A DNA stretch of 6,437 nucleotides from Caldifarciminota bacterium (GTDB lineage Bacteria > Hydrothermota > Tepidihabitantia > B3-TA06): the NCBI GenBank assembly GCA_014729665.1, contig WJJO01000008.1, positions 1-6,437 on the forward strand, in the 5' to 3' direction. Of this stretch, positions 1 through 5,979 are shown in pieces (position 1 is the stretch's first letter; each line of letters opens with the position of its first letter). Below the pieces are notes generated by a model that had not been told where the DNA came from, did not search any database, and saw only the letters and a list, made by a program, of their open reading frames with translations. The position numbers and the translations under genes were made by a program.

Positions 1-141
1 ACCAAGTACAGCATCCTGGCGGATGCCGGAAGCATGGTAACGATAAGATTCAAGCGAAGGCCGGGTATGGTTTTTATGAATCTCACGACCGGAGCGGTAA
101 TCGGTATGGAGATGCGGGAACCTGTGGATTCTTCCGATTAG
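1..141 (+). CDS. C-terminal fragment of an unidentified protein
   Basis: Frame 1 is open from the first base of the window to a TAG at 139-141, giving the last 46 residues of a protein that begins outside the window. The fragment alternates hydrophobic and charged residues (for example MVTIRFKRRPGMVFMNLTTG), which suggests beta strands, and ends in an acidic tail (EPVDSSD). I do not recognise the family. It runs towards the minus-strand cvpA gene, so the two are convergent. No clear terminator hairpin follows the stop. The evidence is only an open frame with protein-like composition, and the fragment is short enough that chance cannot be fully excluded. Confidence 0.5.
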   Translation, partial: TKYSILADAGSMVTIRFKRRPGMVFMNLTTGAVIGMEMREPVDSSD

Positions 142-426
142 TTACAGGTTATCTTCATAGATAGCGTCAGGTATCAATGCAGCCTTACATATCTGTAGAT
201 ATCCCTTTTCCAAAGGAGGTGGTCGGACGCGAAGAGGCGACTAAAGGAAGCTTTAAGTAACCACAGAGGCTCCGAGACACAGAGAGTGAAAAAGGCCAAA
301 GCGGTAAGTCGCGCATATAAGGAGCTTGACAAAGCCTATCCATAGGGAATCTATCTCAATCTGTGGTTTGTTGGTCTTATCCGACAGTCTCAAAGCCTTC
401 CGGTGTTTAGGGTTAATGTTTTAGAT
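142..426. other. Intergenic region between convergent genes
   Basis: This 285-bp stretch holds no gene I can support. It contains a short plus-strand reading frame at 177-260 (27 codons, ATG start, weak upstream CAGG only). It also contains two small palindromes, ATATCT-GT-AGATAT at 189-202 and CCTAT-CC-ATAGG at 335-346, and the inverted-repeat-bounded segment at 259-368 listed separately. An AAAGGAGGT sequence at 212-220 is a perfect Shine-Dalgarno match, but no usable start codon follows at normal spacing. I see no intrinsic terminator for either the left fragment or the cvpA operon. Both transcripts may therefore end by Rho or run into each other. Confidence 0.6.
259..368. repeat. Candidate small dispersed element with 9-bp inverted ends
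   Basis: AACCACAGA at 259-267 is perfectly repeated in inverted form as TCTGTGGTT at 360-368, bounding 110 bp. The left end also carries a direct repeat of CACAGAG (262-268 and 278-284, period 16) in a purine-rich run. From memory, intergenic sequences of the AACCACAGAG...GACACAGAG type recur in many environmental bacterial genomes; I cannot verify this here. A GTG-initiated 19-codon frame (286-345, lysine-rich) lies inside. No target-site duplication is visible at the edges. A miniature transposon-like or REP-like element is possible. A chance 9-bp match is the alternative. Confidence 0.4.
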
Positions 427-930
427 TCAAGTTCTGAACGTAACTAGAGCAACCGACGCCTGGTTTTTGAAGACCAAGAAGAACAGGTCGAGGAACAGGC
501 GAATCACCCTGGTCTGGGAGTAGATATCGTAAAGGGTGGGCGCAACCTGCAAAGACACCCATACGAGGGCGGTTACGATAACTATCCCGAATATCAGTCC
601 GATAATGAACCCGATGAGTTTGTTCAGCCAGCCTAAAAGGATTGCATCGAAGAGTTTGTTCAACAGGAATACAACCAGGGCTGTAACAACCATCACGCCG
701 ATGAAGATAGCAAGGAAAGCGAGTATCTTTCCGAATACGACCGAATTTATCCTGGGGCCTATCAGGGCGGCAAGGGCGGGTGTAAACCTCCAACCCAGTA
801 TTACCGCGGCTATGAATCCTGCAACTCCACCCAGTATCTTTACCGCCCCCTTGGATAATCCAAGCAGACCTATAACTATGATTAAAAGTAACGCAACACC
901 GTCAAGTATTAAAGGTGTGGTTATTTCCAT
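427..930 (-). CDS. CvpA family integral membrane protein
   Basis: This 167-residue, very hydrophobic protein fits the CvpA (colicin V production) family, usually about 160-180 residues. Membrane segments are likely near residues 6-24, 32-48, 68-92 and 104-128. The family-like GLSKGAVK turn follows the first segment (24-31), and a WLNKLIGFIIGLIFG stretch with conserved-looking Asn103 and Gly107 starts the last. It should sit in the inner membrane. The family is linked to colicin V export in E. coli, but its biochemical role is unsettled. The ATG at 928-930 shares one base with the merR stop (TAATG), and GGAG at 939-942 lies 8 nt upstream, so translation is probably coupled. It is the last gene of the der operon. 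The family call is good; function is unknown. Confidence 0.85.
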   Translation of the reverse strand: MEITTPLILDGVALLLIIVIGLLGLSKGAVKILGGVAGFIAAVILGWRFTPALAALIGPRINSVVFGKILAFLAIFIGVMVVTALVVFLLNKLFDAILLGWLNKLIGFIIGLIFGIVIVTALVWVSLQVAPTLYDIYSQTRVIRLFLDLFFLVFKNQASVALVTFRT

Positions 931-1271
931 TACTTCATCTCCAGCATATCCCTTATCTCGGTTAACTCACGCTTTATCATATCCAGTATATCCCCTCGAA
1001 CTTCCGAAAGAGGAAGATCGAGCTGGTTCGAGAGCCGCATCAGGGTTGTAATCTTCTTTCGCGCTCCGGCTATGGAGTAGCCTTCTTTGTGAACCAGCCA
1101 GTCTATCAGTTTGATAACCTCAACGTCCCGAACCGAATAGACCCGTCTGCCCGCCGAGTTCTTTTCGGGTTTGAGCCAGCGGAATTCACGCTCCCAGTAG
1201 CGAAGGACGTGGGTTTTGATGCCTGTCAACCGGGCCGCCTGGGTTATTGTATAGTATTTATCTTCCACCAT
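930..1271 (-). CDS. Short MerR-type transcriptional regulator
   Basis: This 113-residue protein opens with a MerR winged helix-turn-helix: YYTITQAARLTGIKTHVLRYWEREF (helix-turn-helix about residues 7-27), then the wing AGRRVYS (40-46) and the second helical pair (DVEVIKLIDWLVHKEGYSIAGARKKI, 49-74). Such domains bind DNA as dimers between widely spaced promoter elements. The C-terminal part (about 92-112) is one charged helix suited to dimerisation. There is no effector-binding domain and no metal-binding cysteine, so the signal it senses, if any, is not visible. It follows gpsA after a 41-bp gap and overlaps cvpA by one base. The upstream Shine-Dalgarno is weak. It may regulate its own operon, but that is inference. 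The domain call is secure; the target is unknown. Confidence 0.88.
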   Translation of the reverse strand: MVEDKYYTITQAARLTGIKTHVLRYWEREFRWLKPEKNSAGRRVYSVRDVEVIKLIDWLVHKEGYSIAGARKKITTLMRLSNQLDLPLSEVRGDILDMIKRELTEIRDMLEMK

Positions 1272-1276
1272 CTTCG

Positions 1277-1304
1277 TTTATCCCGAAAGGCTCCGCTGTG
1301 ACAA
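1277..1304 (-). promoter_or_regulatory. Possible internal promoter before merR
   Basis: On the minus strand, TTGTCA (1299-1304) and GATAAA (1277-1282) are separated by 16 bp in the gpsA-merR gap. The -35 matches the sigma70 consensus at 5 of 6 positions and the -10 at 4 of 6. Transcription would begin at or next to the merR ATG, giving a nearly leaderless mRNA. This fits the poor Shine-Dalgarno there, but the match is modest. Confidence 0.25.
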
Positions 1305-1312
1305 AGACGGTC

Positions 1313-2332
1313 CTACCATACCTCGTTCTTCAATGGCCTGGACACCAGCCTTTCGAGTTCCTTTCCGGGGTTAGATTTACGGAAAAGTACCCTGTAGACC
1401 GATTCGGTAATAGGCATTTCGACATTATACATCTTACCCAGTTTACGGGCAATCTTGCAAGTTTCAACCCCTTCGGCAACCATTCCTAACTCCTCCAGGA
1501 TCGCCTGCAACACCTTGCCGCGAGCCACACCCAATCCAACCCTGTGATTGCGTGATGAAGGATTCCACGCGGTAGTAACCAAATCTCCCCAACCCGCCAG
1601 ACCTGCAAAGGTCCTTGGACGGGCGCCGAGCTTTTGTCCAAGCCTGGTTATCTCCGCCTGCCCGCGGGCCAGGAGTGCCGCCCTGGCATTAGTCCCCATA
1701 CCAAGACCCTCGGCTATACCCGAAGCGATTGCAATAATATTCTTTAAGGCGCCTGCAAGCTCTACCCCGACCGGGTCGTCGGAACGGTAAACCCTTACAT
1801 TATCCTCAGAAAGGGTATGCTGGACTAACCTGACCTTTTTCGGGTCTTTGCCCGCGGCGACCATCGCGGTGGGCTGTCCCTTTAGGACCTCGATGGCAAT
1901 ACTCGGACCTGAAACCACGGTCACGGGAACTTTCGGGAAGAATTCCTCCCAGACCTGACTCGGGCGAAGGCCGGTTTTTGACTCGAGTCCCTTGATAAGA
2001 CTTACCACCGAACCGGGTGTGGGAATCTTATCTTTAATAACCCTTGACAAACTTTTCAGGGTGGAACGCAGGGCCTGACAAGGAACCGCAAGAACCAGAA
2101 GGCCGATCCCGTAAACCGCTTCCTTCATATCCGAGGTATAGGAAAGCCCTCGCGGCAGAAGAATGCCGGGAAGGACACCGGGAAGCCTTCTCGTATGTGA
2201 AAGTTTCTCTACCTTGATTCTGCTAATCTCCCATAAAGAAACCTTGTGCCCTGCCTGCCATAGCTTTATACCCATGGTGGTTCCCCACGCACCTGCCCCC
2301 AAAAAACCTATCTTTAATTTTCCGGTTTCCAT
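1313..2332 (-). CDS. gpsA: Glycerol-3-phosphate dehydrogenase [NAD(P)+]
   Basis: GpsA reduces dihydroxyacetone phosphate to sn-glycerol-3-phosphate in the cytoplasm, supplying the backbone of phospholipids. The 339-residue product has the usual family length. The N-terminal Rossmann nucleotide-binding motif is GAGAWG (12-17). VVSGPSIAIEV (139-149) is the conserved SGPS segment. GALKNIIAIASG (194-205) carries the expected catalytic lysine (Lys197). The AGLAGWGDLVTT...SSRNHRVG block (243-266) is the family hallmark. The frame is open 52 codons further up, but that part lies within plsY and looks unlike protein. A second ATG at 2344 (four residues longer) is equally possible: an AAGGAG lies 14 nt before 2344 and only a very close AAAGGA precedes 2332. 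The gene overlaps plsY by 19 bases and supplies its substrate. Confidence 0.95.
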   Translation of the reverse strand: METGKLKIGFLGAGAWGTTMGIKLWQAGHKVSLWEISRIKVEKLSHTRRLPGVLPGILLPRGLSYTSDMKEAVYGIGLLVLAVPCQALRSTLKSLSRVIKDKIPTPGSVVSLIKGLESKTGLRPSQVWEEFFPKVPVTVVSGPSIAIEVLKGQPTAMVAAGKDPKKVRLVQHTLSEDNVRVYRSDDPVGVELAGALKNIIAIASGIAEGLGMGTNARAALLARGQAEITRLGQKLGARPRTFAGLAGWGDLVTTAWNPSSRNHRVGLGVARGKVLQAILEELGMVAEGVETCKIARKLGKMYNVEMPITESVYRVLFRKSNPGKELERLVSRPLKNEVW

Positions 2333-2937
2333 ATCCTTTCCCATAGACTCGAACGTTTCTCCTTGCCCATAACCAGACGAAAGATATTGCTGCGATGAGC
2401 GAACAGTATCAAAAAGGCGCATCCTGCAGCCGAAGCCAGCCTGGATATCTCCGGTGAGGAACCGGATGCAACAAGGATACCCGTCCACAGTGACGCGATT
2501 GATAATATGGAAGCCAGTGAGACGTAACCTGTGGTCAAAAAGAGGATGATCCAGATACCTATCGCGGCAAGGGCCGGAAATGGTGTAAGAACAAGGAAGA
2601 CACCCAGGGTTGTTGCCACACCCTTACCCCCATTGAACCTCAACCAAGGGGAGAAGATGTGTCCCAGGACGGCTGCGGCACCGACCACCCCGGGACAGGC
2701 GGATAAGTAAGCAGCGGCCAGTGCGGGCAAGGCCCCTTTGAGTGCATCGAGGATACCTGTAAATACGCCCCACCCCGTTCCCAGTGCCCTTATGGCGTTA
2801 GTAGCGCCTATGTTTCCCGAACCGATCTTGCGGATTCGAACACCCTTTGAATGCGCTATAAGATATCCGACCGGAATGCTTCCGGCAAGATATCCGAGAG
2901 CGGCAAGGATTATGGTGTCTGCTGCAGGCGAGATCAT
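2314..2937 (-). CDS. plsY: Acyl-phosphate:glycerol-3-phosphate acyltransferase PlsY
   Basis: PlsY transfers an acyl chain from acyl-phosphate to position 1 of glycerol-3-phosphate, making lysophosphatidic acid in the inner membrane. The 207-residue protein is of normal length, hydrophobic, and shows the family motifs in order. These are GSIPVGYL (19-26), KIGSGNIGATNA (37-48), LDALKG (63-68), GHIFSPWLRFNGGKGVAT (92-109, including the phosphate-binding GGKG) and HRSNI (181-185). Several membrane helices are evident. The ATG overlaps the der stop by four bases (ATGA, 2934-2937), and AAGGTGG lies 7 nt upstream, so translation is probably coupled to der. The next gene, gpsA, makes its substrate. 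No plsX, the source of acyl-phosphate, is in the window. The identification is firm. Confidence 0.96.
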   Translation of the reverse strand: MISPAADTIILAALGYLAGSIPVGYLIAHSKGVRIRKIGSGNIGATNAIRALGTGWGVFTGILDALKGALPALAAAYLSACPGVVGAAAVLGHIFSPWLRFNGGKGVATTLGVFLVLTPFPALAAIGIWIILFLTTGYVSLASILSIASLWTGILVASGSSPEISRLASAAGCAFLILFAHRSNIFRLVMGKEKRSSLWERIWKPEN

Positions 2938-4220
2938 CTCTTTACCACCTTGAGCTTCAGGTTCGTCCCGGTGAAGTCGAAGAAGGTTCGCAGACGGTTG
3001 GTTAAAAACCTGAGATAGGCTGTCTGGATATTACGGGGCCGGTTACACTCCAGAACGAACATCGGCGGGGCTCCCTGTTTCTGGATGAACTTGTAGAACC
3101 GTATTCGGTGTCCGGGTGGACGTTCCTTTACCGTTTGGGTGATGAAATCGGCCAGGAGGGCCTTGGGTACATGCTGGTTGCGTTTTTTCATCAAGGTATT
3201 GACGGTATCTATCAGTTCTTCAATCCCGCGTTTCTTCTTTCCGGAGATGAGCACCTGGAAGTAGTTCTCAAGGCCCCTTAATTCGTAAGACATCGCATCG
3301 AAGCGTGACTTCAATGCCTGACGGTCATAAAGGTCAATCTTGTTGAATACGAAGATGAGATCTGTACGACCTTTTGTTAACTCCACTGCTAGCCGTTTGT
3401 CCTGCCGGGTTAAACCCTCCGAAATATCTACCAGTAAAAGTACTATGTCCGCCCTTGCAAGGGCCTTGTGCAGGCGCGTTGAAGCATAGTACTCGACGTT
3501 TTCGGTTATGCGCGTCCTTCTCCTTAGACCCGCGGTGTCGACTATTCGCCATAAGTGATCCCCGACATCTACCAATGTATCCACAGGGTCCCGGGTTGTC
3601 CCGGGTACCGAATCGACAACAGCCCTTTCGGATCCCACCAATGTGTTCAGAAGGGTAGATTTACCCACGTTCGGACGTCCGGCAATGAGTATCTTAATCT
3701 CCTTTCTGTCCCCCGGTTTTTCTAAAGCGCCCAAACGCTCAGTTATAGATTCGAGAAGCTCACCGAAACCTACTCCGTGTTCAGCGGAAACAAGGTGAAG
3801 CTCCTCTCCACCCAGTATGTGAAAGGCATGATGCTCCCACTCGGCCGTCTTGACGTCGCTCTTGGTGGCTACGACAAGATAAGATTTATTTCCCTTTCTA
3901 AGCATCCTGGCCAGCACCTCGTCTTCGGGATGAAGCCCCTGTTTTGCATCGACCACAAGAAGTACAAGTTCGGCCTCCGCTATTGCCAACTCAACCTGAT
4001 GCCGCATCTTTTCCTCTAGCGGGGCTGCAGGCTGAGGGATGAAGCCTCCGGTATCGATTAGTGTGAAATGGTTACCCAGCCAGGTTGCGGTTCCGTAAAG
4101 CCTGTCACGTGTTATTCCGGGATTGCGAAGGGTTATGGCCGTCCTGCGCCCTATTAACCGGTTAAACAGGGTAGACTTACCGACGTTGGGCCGCCCCACC
4201 AGGGCTACAACACCTTGCAT
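2934..4220 (-). CDS. der: Ribosome biogenesis GTPase Der (EngA)
   Basis: Der is a double GTPase that binds the 50S subunit during assembly. The 428-residue product has the usual layout. The first G domain has GRPNVGKS (9-16), DTGG (56-59) and TKSD (119-122, in place of the common NKxD). The second has GRPNVGKS (181-188), DTAG (228-231) and NKID (293-296). A C-terminal KH-like domain (about 350-428) contains GAPPMFVLECN and a basic end. The second domain's G5 reads SGKKKRG rather than the usual SAKxGxG. The frame is open 26 codons further up, but the -10 and -35 of a strong promoter fall there. The start at 4220 (MQGVVALVGRPN) also matches where the family begins. It has no strong Shine-Dalgarno. 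It is the first gene of the operon and overlaps plsY by four bases. Confidence 0.96.
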   Translation of the reverse strand: MQGVVALVGRPNVGKSTLFNRLIGRRTAITLRNPGITRDRLYGTATWLGNHFTLIDTGGFIPQPAAPLEEKMRHQVELAIAEAELVLLVVDAKQGLHPEDEVLARMLRKGNKSYLVVATKSDVKTAEWEHHAFHILGGEELHLVSAEHGVGFGELLESITERLGALEKPGDRKEIKILIAGRPNVGKSTLLNTLVGSERAVVDSVPGTTRDPVDTLVDVGDHLWRIVDTAGLRRRTRITENVEYYASTRLHKALARADIVLLLVDISEGLTRQDKRLAVELTKGRTDLIFVFNKIDLYDRQALKSRFDAMSYELRGLENYFQVLISGKKKRGIEELIDTVNTLMKKRNQHVPKALLADFITQTVKERPPGHRIRFYKFIQKQGAPPMFVLECNRPRNIQTAYLRFLTNRLRTFFDFTGTNLKLKVVKR

Positions 4221-4269
4221 AGGTCGTCTATACACCGAATGGTTTGATAAGCAGAAAACATCGATATTA

Positions 4270-4298
4270 ATGATAACCATAGAACAACGGTTCGTCAA
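4270..4298 (-). promoter_or_regulatory. Promoter of the der-plsY-gpsA-merR-cvpA operon
   Basis: On the minus strand, TTGACG (4293-4298) and TATCAT (4270-4275) are separated by exactly 17 bp. Each is one or two bases from the sigma70 consensus. Transcription would start near 4262-4263, leaving a leader of about 42 nt before the der ATG at 4220. No other promoter of this quality was found upstream of the following genes, so it probably drives all five. Confidence 0.65.
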
Positions 4299-4381
4299 TA
4301 CCCGAGGGCGGCGACCGCGGCGAAGATCGAGGCATTTTCGGTTTGGGATATGATATTTACAGTGTTTCCCTTAGACAGGGG

Positions 4382-4411
4382 TTGACAATTTCATATTTTA
4401 GATAGTATATA
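4382..4411 (+). promoter_or_regulatory. Divergent promoter for the secreted-protein gene
   Basis: A perfect -35 hexamer TTGACA (4382-4387) is followed after 18 bp by TATATA (4406-4411), in AT-rich sequence. A start near 4418 is expected. It faces away from the der promoter and is the only good rightward promoter before the gene at 4563. Its leader is therefore about 145 nt long. Confidence 0.55.
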
Positions 4412-4417
4412 GGGTAG

Positions 4418-4562
4418 TGGAAGGCTAAGTGTGTCGATGCGACCTGAAACGTCGACATGGAGAGAATGTTACAAACAATGAGCGGGCTATACGTAAGCCT
4501 TATTCAGGCAGCCTTTCACTTTAAGTAAACGGTTCTGCTCGATGTACCAATAGGAGGAAAAT
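4418..4562 (+). other. Long 5' leader of the secreted-protein gene
   Basis: About 145 nt separate the predicted transcription start from the GTG at 4563. The leader contains a 6-bp perfect inverted repeat, TGTCGA (4432-4437) and TCGACA (4452-4457). Two small hairpins, GGCT/AGCC and GCCT/AGGC, near 4484-4513 share sequence and could not form together. A 23-codon frame, ATG 4457-4459 to TAA 4526-4528, has no clear ribosome binding site. I recognise no known riboswitch class. Confidence 0.35.
4552..4557 (+). promoter_or_regulatory. Shine-Dalgarno choosing a GTG start
   Basis: AGGAGG lies 5 nt before GTG 4563. An ATG at 4561-4563 overlaps this start but is followed at once by TGA, so it cannot begin the gene. 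The next in-frame ATG (4572) would lie 14 nt from the site and would lose the two lysines of the signal peptide. Confidence 0.7.
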
Positions 4563-5894
4563 GTGAAGAAAATGCCGGTTCTGGCTTTAATCGCAGGCTT
4601 GGTTTTTACAGGTGTTACCGCAGAAAGGGTCGTAGTATACGAAATCGGCACCGGAACGTGGTGTCAGTTCTGTCCGGGTGCCGCGGGTGCTGCGGATAGA
4701 ATTGCTGAGGAACACCCTGGTCAGGTTCTGATACTGGAGAATCACAACGGCGACGCCTTTGCCAACACGGCATCAAACGCCCGAAACGCATTCTATGGGA
4801 TTTCAGGCTATCCGACCACATTAATAGATGGAAACACCCGGCACGAGGGTGGCAATTGTTACCTCGTATACGATTTAACTTTTCAGGAACGTCAGGAGAT
4901 ACCCCCTCCGGTGGGCATAACCTTAGAAAATTCCTATCAGGAGGCATACCTCGGTTCGGGCACCGTGACCGCCACCATAGTGAATGAAAGTGGAGCCGAG
5001 GTTTCAGGTAAACTTCACTTTACCGTTACCGAGTCCCACATACCTTATTCTTGGCAAGGGCTGGAATGGCTGCACTGGGTGGTTCGGGAGATGCTGCCCG
5101 ACCATGAAGGTGAAGAGGTAACCATACCTGCGGGCGATACCCTGGTTAAGGAACGTGACTATACTATAAATCAATCCTGGTCTTACTTCACCGAGGACGC
5201 CAACTGTGAACTCGGATGTTTTCTGCAAGCTCCATCAAGGGAGATACTCAACGCGGCGGTGATACCCCTCTTAGGCCCGATTTCATGCGAGGTTACCAAT
5301 TCCGTGATAGACAACGAAGACGGCAAGCTTCACCTTGGCGAAACCAGTGATTTTTTCGTTACCCTTCTTAACACTTCAGACTGGACATGGGATGAGGTTA
5401 CAGGAACACTGTCGGCAGATGACGATAAGGTTGCTATAATAGATCCTCAAGGCACCTGGATTGATGTTGCACCAGATGCCGAGGCAAGCAACCAGGAGGA
5501 TCCATTTTCAATCAAACTCCTGGAGGGAGAAGACGGATATAGACCGGACCTTACGCTTGCCCTTGACGACGGTAAATCTGAGCCCGGGGAGTTTGAATTC
5601 AAGGTCTTTCAACCACCTGCCGTAACCGAAGGCGAATCCCTTTTCCGTCTTGATATCCCCCGGGTGATATCAAAGAATTCCGTGATTACCCTTTCTGCGC
5701 CTTTCAGCGTCAGTACAGAGGTCGTATTGTTTGACGCCGGAGGACGAATGGTTACGAGGGTTTTTTCGGGGAGACTTTCTGAAGGAACCAACCTTCTACC
5801 GTTGGTTATTGAGGACTTAACCGAAGGAGTCTATTTCGTTAAGGTTACCTTCGGTGATTGTCTTAGGGTAGAGAAATTACTTGTTATTCATTAA
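4563..5894 (+). CDS. Secreted Omp28-like thioredoxin-fold protein with C-terminal sorting-type domain
   Basis: This 443-residue protein begins with a signal peptide (1-20, two lysines, hydrophobic core, likely cut after VTA). A thioredoxin-like domain (about 22-112) has WCQFC (33-37) and a GYP turn (82-84) whose proline matches the cis-proline of the fold. A beta-rich part (113-236) resembles the rest of Omp28-type proteins. A domain at about 240-350 has the DNEDGKLHLGETSDFFVTLLN pattern seen in extracellular beta-sandwich modules. The end (about 370-443: VVLFDAGGRMVTRVF...LTEGVYFVKVTFGD...KLLVIH) resembles type IX secretion tails. It probably acts at the cell surface. CxxC implies thiol-disulfide chemistry, but the partner is unknown. 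Five further cysteines (99, 215, 219, 242, 433) may form disulfides. Two in-frame TAA codons end it. The next gene is a paralog. Confidence 0.85.
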   Translation: MKKMPVLALIAGLVFTGVTAERVVVYEIGTGTWCQFCPGAAGAADRIAEEHPGQVLILENHNGDAFANTASNARNAFYGISGYPTTLIDGNTRHEGGNCYLVYDLTFQERQEIPPPVGITLENSYQEAYLGSGTVTATIVNESGAEVSGKLHFTVTESHIPYSWQGLEWLHWVVREMLPDHEGEEVTIPAGDTLVKERDYTINQSWSYFTEDANCELGCFLQAPSREILNAAVIPLLGPISCEVTNSVIDNEDGKLHLGETSDFFVTLLNTSDWTWDEVTGTLSADDDKVAIIDPQGTWIDVAPDAEASNQEDPFSIKLLEGEDGYRPDLTLALDDGKSEPGEFEFKVFQPPAVTEGESLFRLDIPRVISKNSVITLSAPFSVSTEVVLFDAGGRMVTRVFSGRLSEGTNLLPLVIEDLTEGVYFVKVTFGDCLRVEKLLVIH

Positions 5895-5900
5895 TAAACT

Positions 5901-5927
5901 AAGGGGCAGAACACAGCGCCCCTTTTT
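5901..5927 (+). terminator. Rho-independent terminator
   Basis: AAGGGGC (5901-5907) pairs perfectly with GCCCCTT (5918-5924) across a 10-nt loop, and the strand continues as a T tract ending at 5927. It begins six bases after the first stop of the upstream gene (5892-5894). It should end most transcription before the second paralog. Confidence 0.85.
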
Positions 5928-5957
5928 ATCCCTGCTGAATTAAACTCAGCAGGGATA
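5927..5957 (+). repeat. Perfect 12-bp palindrome in the leader of the second paralog
   Basis: TATCCCTGCTGA (5927-5938) and TCAGCAGGGATA (5946-5957) form a perfect 12-bp stem with a 7-nt loop. No T tract follows, so it is not a second terminator. It ends only six bases before the ribosome binding site of the next gene and starts in the T tract of the terminator. It could be an operator, an mRNA-stabilising hairpin or a dispersed palindromic repeat. Confidence 0.7.
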
Positions 5958-5962
5958 GAAGC

Positions 5963-5979
5963 AAAGGAGGAAATCCTTT
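5963..5979 (+). promoter_or_regulatory. Ribosome binding site inside a small hairpin
   Basis: AAAGGAGG (5963-5970) is a strong Shine-Dalgarno 9 nt before the ATG at 5980. The spacer ends in TCCTTT (5974-5979), which is the exact complement of AAAGGA (5963-5968). A 6-bp hairpin with a 5-nt loop could therefore mask the site right up to the start codon. Confidence 0.55.

Noticed and set aside
177..260. Plus-strand 27-codon reading frame in the left intergenic region
   Set aside because: It has an ATG start but only a weak CAGG upstream and no recognisable family. Frames this short are common by chance.
326..358. TTGACA at 326-331 as a plus-strand promoter
   Set aside because: No acceptable -10 hexamer lies 16-18 bp downstream, and the only thing beyond it is the antisense strand of cvpA.
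413..793. 126-codon minus-strand frame overlapping cvpA in another phase
   Set aside because: It is rich in Arg, Pro and Cys with no motif, and is displaced by the membrane-protein frame that has a coupled start and Shine-Dalgarno.
536..1051. 171-codon plus-strand frame opposite cvpA and merR
   Set aside because: It is antisense to two overlapping genes with clear family motifs, and its composition (rich in Thr, Pro, Arg and Ile) is typical of a shadow frame.
2333..2488. N-terminal extension of gpsA within plsY
   Set aside because: It reads plsY codons in another frame and lacks protein-like character. At most the four residues up to the ATG at 2344 might be real.
4221..4298. N-terminal extension of der by 26 residues
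   Set aside because: The operon promoter hexamers lie inside it, family members begin at the MQGVVALVGRPN position, and no ribosome binding site precedes the upstream ATGs.
4457..4528. 23-codon leader peptide upstream of the secreted-protein gene
   Set aside because: There is no ribosome binding site at the proper distance from the first ATG, and the composition shows no attenuator-type run of one amino acid.
4418..4562. Known riboswitch in the leader
   Set aside because: I could not match the conserved core of any class I know, and the stems are only 4-6 bp.
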